Source: Alphaproteobacteria bacterium
Lineage (GTDB): Bacteria; Pseudomonadota; Alphaproteobacteria; Rhodobacterales; Rhodobacteraceae
Assembly: GCA_013151335.1 (NCBI GenBank)
Contig: JAADIJ010000141.1
Span: 1-38,988, forward strand
DNA length: 38,988 nt
Reading direction: 5' to 3'
The notes beneath the pieces were generated by a model. The model was not told where the DNA came from and searched no databases. It saw only the letters and a program-made list of their open reading frames with translations. The first letter of the stretch is position 1; each line of letters opens with the position of its first letter. Below are positions 34,364 to 38,988 of the stretch, one piece after another. Both the position numbers and the translations under genes were made by a program.

Positions 34364-35176
34364 ATGAGATTACTTTTTTTGGGCGATGTTATGGGCCGCG
34401 CAGGACGCGGTGCAATCGCTGACAATTTGCCAAAGCTGCGCCAAGACTGGGCGCTCGATTTCGTTGTGGTTAACGGCGAGAATGCCACCGCTGGCATGGG
34501 GCTGAACAGCGGTCATGCGCAGGGATTGCTTGCGGCGGGGGCCGATTGTGTCACGCTGGGAGATCATGCGTTTGACCAAAAGGAAATGCTGCGCGCGATT
34601 GACAGCGAGCCGCGGATTTTGCGCCCGCTCAATCTGGCCAAGGCCGCACCGGGGGTCGGCGCTCGGCTGTTTGACGCCGGCAAGGGGCGGCGAGTTCTGG
34701 TGGTTCAGGCGCTGGGGCAAGTGTTTATGAAAAAGCCTTTCGCCGATCCATATTCGGCGGTCGATCAGGTGCTTAAAGCCCATCCTTTGGGCAAGCGCGC
34801 GCATGCAATAGTGGTTGATTTTCACGCCGAAGCGACCAGCGAGAAGATGGCGATGGGGCATTGGTGCGACGGGCGGGCCTCGCTGGTGGTGGGCACCCAT
34901 ACCCATGTGCCAACCGCGGATGCGCAGATCCTTTCGCGCGGCACCGCCTATCAGACCGATGCGGGCATGTGCGGCGATTATAACAGTGTGATCGGCATGG
35001 ATAAGGCCGAGCCTATGCGCCGTTTTGTTACCGGAATGGTTAAGGAGCGGTTTACGCCTGCCAGTGGCGAAGCGACGTTATGTGGCACATTTGTCGAGAC
35101 GGATGACGCCACCGGTTTGGCCATTCGCGTGGTGCCTGTGCGCCAGAACGGGGTGTTGCAGGGTCAAGGCGTTTGA
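34364..35176 (+). CDS. TIGR00282/YmdB-like metallophosphoesterase
   Basis: A 270-residue calcineurin-like phosphoesterase started at ATG 34364, giving the family opening MRLLFLGDVMGRAGR. Metal ligands lie in GDVMG, VVVNGENATAGMGL (Asn, Glu), TLGDHAFDQKE, VDFHAEATSEK and VVGTHTHVPTADAQIL. B. subtilis YmdB hydrolyses cyclic nucleotides and affects biofilm switching; the substrate in alphaproteobacteria is not known. TGA overlaps the TTG start of the next gene by three bases. Confidence 0.93.
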   Translation: MRLLFLGDVMGRAGRGAIADNLPKLRQDWALDFVVVNGENATAGMGLNSGHAQGLLAAGADCVTLGDHAFDQKEMLRAIDSEPRILRPLNLAKAAPGVGARLFDAGKGRRVLVVQALGQVFMKKPFADPYSAVDQVLKAHPLGKRAHAIVVDFHAEATSEKMAMGHWCDGRASLVVGTHTHVPTADAQILSRGTAYQTDAGMCGDYNSVIGMDKAEPMRRFVTGMVKERFTPASGEATLCGTFVETDDATGLAIRVVPVRQNGVLQGQGV

Positions 35177-36057
35177 GGCGGCACGCCGGTTATTTTCTGC
35201 TGTTGGTGATGTTGGGAGCAGGTTGGGGTCTGACCCAGCCCTTGACCAAAATTGCGGTTTCCACCGGCTATCAGCCGCTCGGTCTGATGTTTTGGCAACT
35301 CACTATAACCGGTGTGGTTTTGCTTGCGATGAGCGCGTTCAAGGGGCTGAGGCTGCCGCTCGGGTGGCCCTATCTGTGGCGATATATGCTGATCGCCATG
35401 GTCGGAACCGTTATTCCCAACGGGCTGTCTTATGCCGCGGCCAGACATTTGCCGAGCGGATTTTTGTCGATTGTGATCTCGCTGATGCCGATGTTTTCGT
35501 TGCCGCTCGCGCTGGCGATGGGGCTCGAGCGCCTGTCGATCTGGCGCGTTCTCGGGGTGATTTGCGGTGCGGTGGCGATTGTGATGCTGACCGGGCCAAG
35601 TGCCAATTTGCCCGATCGCGAGGCGGTGATCTGGGTGCTGATCCTGACGATCTCGCCGTTCATGTATGCGTTGGAGGGGAGCTGGGTGTCGAGATTTGGC
35701 ATCCTTGATCTGGCGCCTGAACAATTGCTGCTGGGAGCTTCGCTGTTTGGCATGGCGGTGGTGGCGCCGGTGGCGCTGTTGAGCGGGCAGTGGATTGCGC
35801 CGACGATGCCGCTTGGTGGGCCCGAATATGCGCTGATCGCCTCGGCCATTATTCACGCGCTGATGTACACGGCCTATGTGTGGCTGGTTGGGCGCGCGGG
35901 TTCGGTTTTTGCCAGTCAGGTCTCTTATCTGGTCACCGGATTTGGGGTTTTCTGGGCGATCCTGCTGCTTGGTGAAAGCTATGCCGGATGGGTTTGGGGC
36001 GCGATTGCGGTGATGATGCTCGGGCTGTTTTTGGTGAGACCGCGTCTGGGGCCGTGA
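35173..36057 (+). CDS. EamA/DMT-family transporter
   Basis: A 294-residue membrane protein with about ten hydrophobic segments in two EamA repeats; the N-terminal repeat opens with LLVMLGAGWGLTQPLTKIAV. The start is TTG at 35173, overlapping the end of the phosphoesterase gene, so the two are translationally coupled. Drug/metabolite transporters move amino acids, nucleotide sugars or drugs, and the substrate cannot be predicted. The conserved GLSYAAARHLPSGFLSIVIS segment is typical. Confidence 0.88.
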   Translation: MRRHAGYFLLLVMLGAGWGLTQPLTKIAVSTGYQPLGLMFWQLTITGVVLLAMSAFKGLRLPLGWPYLWRYMLIAMVGTVIPNGLSYAAARHLPSGFLSIVISLMPMFSLPLALAMGLERLSIWRVLGVICGAVAIVMLTGPSANLPDREAVIWVLILTISPFMYALEGSWVSRFGILDLAPEQLLLGASLFGMAVVAPVALLSGQWIAPTMPLGGPEYALIASAIIHALMYTAYVWLVGRAGSVFASQVSYLVTGFGVFWAILLLGESYAGWVWGAIAVMMLGLFLVRPRLGP

Positions 36058-36142
36058 AGGACCGGGCCTTGTGCTGACGCCTCGGGCAGGCAACAATGGG
36101 GCCGCGACCGACAGTAGGCCGCGATGCTTGGGAGCATGACGC

Positions 36143-37917
36143 TTGGACATCTTTTCGGACCCGAATTTCAGGGCAATTTCCGCGCTGGTGGTGGTTGGCG
36201 TGATGTTCATTTTATTCTTGCGCGAAAGCTATCGACCGAGGTGGTGGCGATTGGCGGGGCGGCTGTGTTGCTGGCCTCGGGGTTGTTGCCATATCCGCGC
36301 GCGCTCGAGGTGTTTTCCAACCCCGCCCCTTGGACGATTGCGGCGATGTTCATCGTGATGGGGGGGCTTGTGCGCACCGGCGCGCTTCACTGGTTTACCG
36401 CGCAGGCGGAGCGGCGAGCGGCTGATCATCCGGTGGTGGTGCTGGCGGTTTTGACGCTATTTGTGGTGATCTCGTCGGCATTTGTGTCCAATACGCCGGT
36501 TGTGGTGGTGATGATTCCGGTGACGGTGGGGCTGGCCAAGAAACTGGGTATTCCGGCCTCTAAGTTGTTGATACCGTTGAGTTATGTGGCTATTCTTGGT
36601 GGTACCATGACGCTGATTGGCACCTCGACCAACCTGCTGGTGGACGGGGTGGCGCGCGGGGCGGGGCTGGAGGCGTTCTCGATTTTCGAGATAACACCCT
36701 TGGGGATGATCCTGGTGGTTTGGGGGGTGATTTATCTGCGGATTTTCGCGCCGCGACTTTTGCCGGACCGGGCCTCGATGGCGAGCTTGCTCAGCGAGCG
36801 TAAGGCGCGCAAGTTTTTCACCGAGGTGGCCGTGCCTGAACAATCAGAGCTGCTGGGGCGGGCGGTTTTGGAGGTTGAGCTGTTCAAGCGCAATGGCGTG
36901 CGCGTGGTTGACGTTTTGCGTGGGGATTTGTCGCTCAGGCGTGATCTTGGCGCGGTGATTTTGCAAATTGGGGATCGGGTGGTTTTACGCAGCGGCATGG
37001 GCGAGCTTTTGGGGCTGCAAAAGAACCGCGCGGTGCGCCATGTGGAGCAGCTATCGTCGGTGGAGACCACCACGGTCGAAGTGCTGATCTCGCCGGGGTG
37101 CAAGATGATTGGCCGCTCGCTTGGCGGGATGCGCTTACGACGGCGTTATGGGGTTTATCCGCTGGCGGTGCATCGGCGCAATCAGAATATTGGTCTTAAT
37201 CTGGATGATCTGGTGGTGCGGGTTGGCGATACTTTGTTGTTGGAGGGGGCGGGCGAGGATATTGCGCGGCTGGGCGGCGACATGGACATGGTTAATATCT
37301 CCAAGCCGACGGATCGCGCGTATCGGCGCAAGCACGCACCATTGGTGCTGGCCGCGTTGGCGGGGATTGTGGTGCTGGCGGCGTTTGGCGTGGCGCCGAT
37401 ATTCGAGCTTGCCGCCGTTGCCGTGGCGGTGATTTTGCTGGGGCGCGCGATTGATGCCGAGGAGGCGTTTGCGTTTATTGACGGGCGCTTGCTGGCGATG
37501 ATTTTTTCGATGTTGGCAGTGGGGGCCGGGCTTGAAAGTTCGGGGGCTGTGGCGCTGATTGTGTCGGGGCTGGGGCCGGTGTTTGAAATGTTGCCGCCGT
37601 TCATGATCGTGTGGGCGGTTTATTTGCTGACCTCGGTTCTGACCGAGCTGGTGTCAAATAATGCGGTTGCGGTGGTAGTGACGCCGATTGCCATCGGGCT
37701 TGGCAGCTCGCTCGGGGTCGATCCGCGCCCGCTGGTGGTTGCGGTGATGGTCGCGGCCTCGGCCAGTTTTGCCACCCCGATTGGCTATCAAACCAACATG
37801 CTGGTTTATGGGCCGGGCGGGTATAAATTCACCGATTTTATGCGCATTGGCATTCCGCTTAATCTGTCGGTCGGGCTGATCGCCAGCTTGTTGATCCCTT
37901 TGTTTTGGCCGCTTTAG
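36143..37917 (+). pseudogene. SLC13-type (DASS) permease with TrkA-C domains, one-base deletion near the start
   Basis: The N-terminus is in one frame from TTG at 36143 (GGGAG ribosome site), reading MDIFSDPNFRAISALVVVGV then FILFLRESY. After TATC at about 36230 the frame shifts, and the rest follows another frame: TEVVAIGGAAVLLASGLLPY, then two RCK-type TrkA_C regions around residues 210-390, then SNNAVAVVVTPIAIGL and PIGYQTNMLVYGPGGYKFTD. Restoring one C (TATCCGACC) would join them. About 590 residues and 11-12 membrane helices fit a sodium/sulfate or dicarboxylate symporter. An ATG at 36124 opens the second frame, but its first 35 residues have no homology. Confidence 0.86.
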
Positions 37918-38366
37918 ATAAGGGGGAGAATGGCCTCGCCATCCTTTAATTTCGCTAGTTGCAACCTAGAAACCATCCTTTGGCCGTTCCACGGTCTTCT
38001 TATGAGTTTAAGTACCGGGGCCTCTAGGCCGTTGTAGACCGTTTTCCCACGCCCGGATTCAAAATCTAAATCAAAAAACAAGAGGATATCCGCGTGTTCT
38101 TGGATGTTCCTGAAAACTGGCCCCCGAGCGGTTCCAGTTGTTTTCACCTGAACAGTTCTGCCTCCGATTTTTCCGTCAATTCCTTTTGAGTTACCCGGCG
38201 ATAGGGTGATGCCGTATAAGGTCACCGCGAGCGCTTCGCCAATGTCGCCAACTAGCTTCCCATCCAGTGTGAATCGCAGACCGTTAGCCTGATAGCGTTT
38301 TCTTAACTTGTTTCTAGCATTTACCAACAATGAAACCTCTGAAGGAAGTTCAAATTCATGCATCAT
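37914..38366 (-). CDS. DUF6998-like protein with PD-(D/E)XK nuclease features
   Basis: A 150-residue protein. LVGDIGEALAVTLYG, then SKGIDGKIGGRTVQVKTTG match the Glu...Asp...(E/Q)xK ladder of a PD-(D/E)XK fold, here with Gln before Val-Lys. This resembles DUF6998-type proteins. Rest of the chain: FRNIQEHADILLFFDLDFES. The gene has lower GC than its neighbours and sits between two transporter copies, overlapping the end of the first by four bases, which suggests transfer. Nuclease activity is not shown; restriction or phage-defence use is inference. Confidence 0.72.
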   Translation of the reverse strand: MMHEFELPSEVSLLVNARNKLRKRYQANGLRFTLDGKLVGDIGEALAVTLYGITLSPGNSKGIDGKIGGRTVQVKTTGTARGPVFRNIQEHADILLFFDLDFESGRGKTVYNGLEAPVLKLIRRPWNGQRMVSRLQLAKLKDGEAILPLI

Positions 38367-38427
38367 AATTACTATCCTAAAATATTTGTAGAGGGTCTCT
38401 CAGTTTGCTGATGTGGTGCAGGTATCA

Positions 38428-38922
38428 TCACAACGGCCAGAAAACCAGTATGGCGGGGATGCTGACGACGATGACGAGGATCTCCAGTGGCAGGCCCATG
38501 CGCCAGTAATCGCCGAAATTATAGCCGCCGGGGCCGAGGATCAGCGTGTTGTTTTTATGGCCGATTGGCGTCAGGAACGCGCAGCTTGCGGCCACGGCGA
38601 CCACCATCAGGAACGGGTCGGCGCTGACGGCGAGGCTCTTGGCCATGGCGATGCCGACCGGGGCGGCGACGATGGTGGTTGCGGTGTTGTTAAGCACATC
38701 GCTGAGGGTCATGGTCACCACCATCAATACGGTCAGGATTGCCCAAGGTGGCAGGCCTTGGGTGAGGGTGATCAGCGAGTTTGCGATCAGGGTGGTGCCG
38801 CCGGAGCTGTCAAGCGCCTGGCCAAGCGGGATCATTGAGCCGAGCAGCACCACCACCGGCCATTCCACATAGGTATAGACCTCGGCCAGGGGGGTGATTT
38901 TAGTATCCACTCGTTGGTTCAA
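38428..38922 (-). pseudogene. C-terminal part of a second SLC13-type transporter, 5' end cut off
   Basis: The visible part (YTYVEWPVVVLLGSMIPLGQ, DVLNNTATTIVAAPVGIAMA, PIGHKNNTLILGPGGYNFGD) equals the last quarter of an SLC13 permease and is paralogous to the gene at 36143-37917. An apparent start TTG at 38922 exists only because the frame enters a hairpin-bearing sequence not belonging to the transporter. Native homology begins at about KITPLAEV (38900). Further upstream the frame meets a stop in the inserted DNA. The gene was therefore split by an insertion, probably of the element at the right edge. Confidence 0.8.
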
Positions 38923-38988
38923 ACCCCCCGTCTTCCAGACGGGAGTGCTTTAGCGCGAAAGAATCGGCTATAGTTTTATCAAACGGGC
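38920..38988 (+). mobile_element. Probable end of an IS200/IS605-type element, continuing past the window
   Basis: CCCGTCT (38927-38933) and AGACGGG (38937-38943) form a perfect 7-base-pair hairpin with a TCC loop, flanked by TTCAAACC and AGTGCTTTAG. Sub-terminal hairpins of this look near a terminus without classic inverted repeats are typical of IS200/IS605 elements. Beyond it CTATAGTTTTATCAAACG resembles the promoter region before a tnpB or tnpA gene reading rightwards. The host transporter gene ends abruptly here. No transposase is visible in the window. Confidence 0.5.

Noticed and set aside
35164-36210. 348-codon frame on the minus strand across the EamA transporter
   Set aside because: Rich in Arg, Gln, His and Pro with no homology, a typical antisense shadow of a GC-rich membrane protein gene.
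36124-36229. ATG at 36124 as start of the SLC13 transporter
   Set aside because: The first 35 residues from it lack homology, while the family N-terminus is in another frame from TTG 36143.
1-38988. CRISPR array
   Set aside because: No regularly spaced direct repeats and no cas genes were seen.
14892-38988. A second selenoprotein gene in the window
   Set aside because: No other conserved gene has an in-frame TGA at a Cys-type active site; the other interrupted genes are broken by frame changes.

Overview
The window looks like a chromosomal segment of an alphaproteobacterium, most likely from the Rhodobacteraceae/Rhodobacterales. The pointers are a tRNA-His with A73 and no extra 5' G (an alphaproteobacterial trait), the linkage of 6S RNA to a 5-formyltetrahydrofolate cyclo-ligase gene, an MmcB-type protein, a DUF6324-like protein, a four-subunit sarcosine oxidase operon and the overall style of the proteins. 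The right four fifths is GC-rich. The left 7.6 kb is visibly AT-richer.

Positions 1 to about 7600 look like an acquired island that abuts the 3' end of the selenocysteine tRNA gene (selC). From selC leftwards it carries a tyrosine integrase (frameshifted), the scar of a type I restriction-modification locus (an hsdM fragment joined to the end of a YgjP-like metallopeptidase), a ribbon-helix-helix protein divergent from a HUH-type replication initiator, an unrecognised HTH-like protein, an XRE repressor with a clear operator palindrome, a secreted S1/P1-type nuclease and, running off the left edge, a sulfotransferase.

Positions 7600 to 14833 are a compact selenium locus. selB and selC (minus) diverge from selA, selD and selU/mnmH (plus), and selO (minus) converges on selU. 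selD is itself a selenoprotein gene: codon 15 is an in-frame UGA followed by a bacterial SECIS-like hairpin. Two details question the locus: selA has a one-base frameshift at a poly-A run, and the tRNA-Sec acceptor/T branch has one base fewer on its 3' side than the bacterial norm.

Positions 14.9 to 27.3 kb are ordinary chromosome: a D-amino-acid dehydrogenase-like oxidase, MeaB, ribosomal protein L28, small secreted proteins, an orphan Phd/YefM-like antitoxin behind GTAC-centred palindromes, LepA, an alpha/beta hydrolase, DUF302, a pirin, a glutamate-type dehydrogenase and two Tad-type pilus genes. Positions 27.4 to 32.5 kb hold soxBDAG (sarcosine oxidase, soxB frameshifted), followed by tRNA-His. 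Positions 32.7 to 36.1 kb hold DUF6324, MmcB, 6S RNA, 5-formyl-THF cyclo-ligase, a YmdB-like phosphodiesterase and an EamA transporter. Sarcosine oxidase and the cyclo-ligase both act on folate one-carbon units.

The right end holds an SLC13-type transporter (frameshifted near its N-terminus), a PD-(D/E)XK-like DUF6998-type gene with foreign character, and the C-terminal part of a second SLC13 transporter. That second gene is cut by a hairpin-bearing sequence resembling an IS200/IS605 end, which continues past the window. Five genes are broken by one- or two-base deletions, so either the sequence contains indel errors or this genome is eroding; the sequence alone does not decide.
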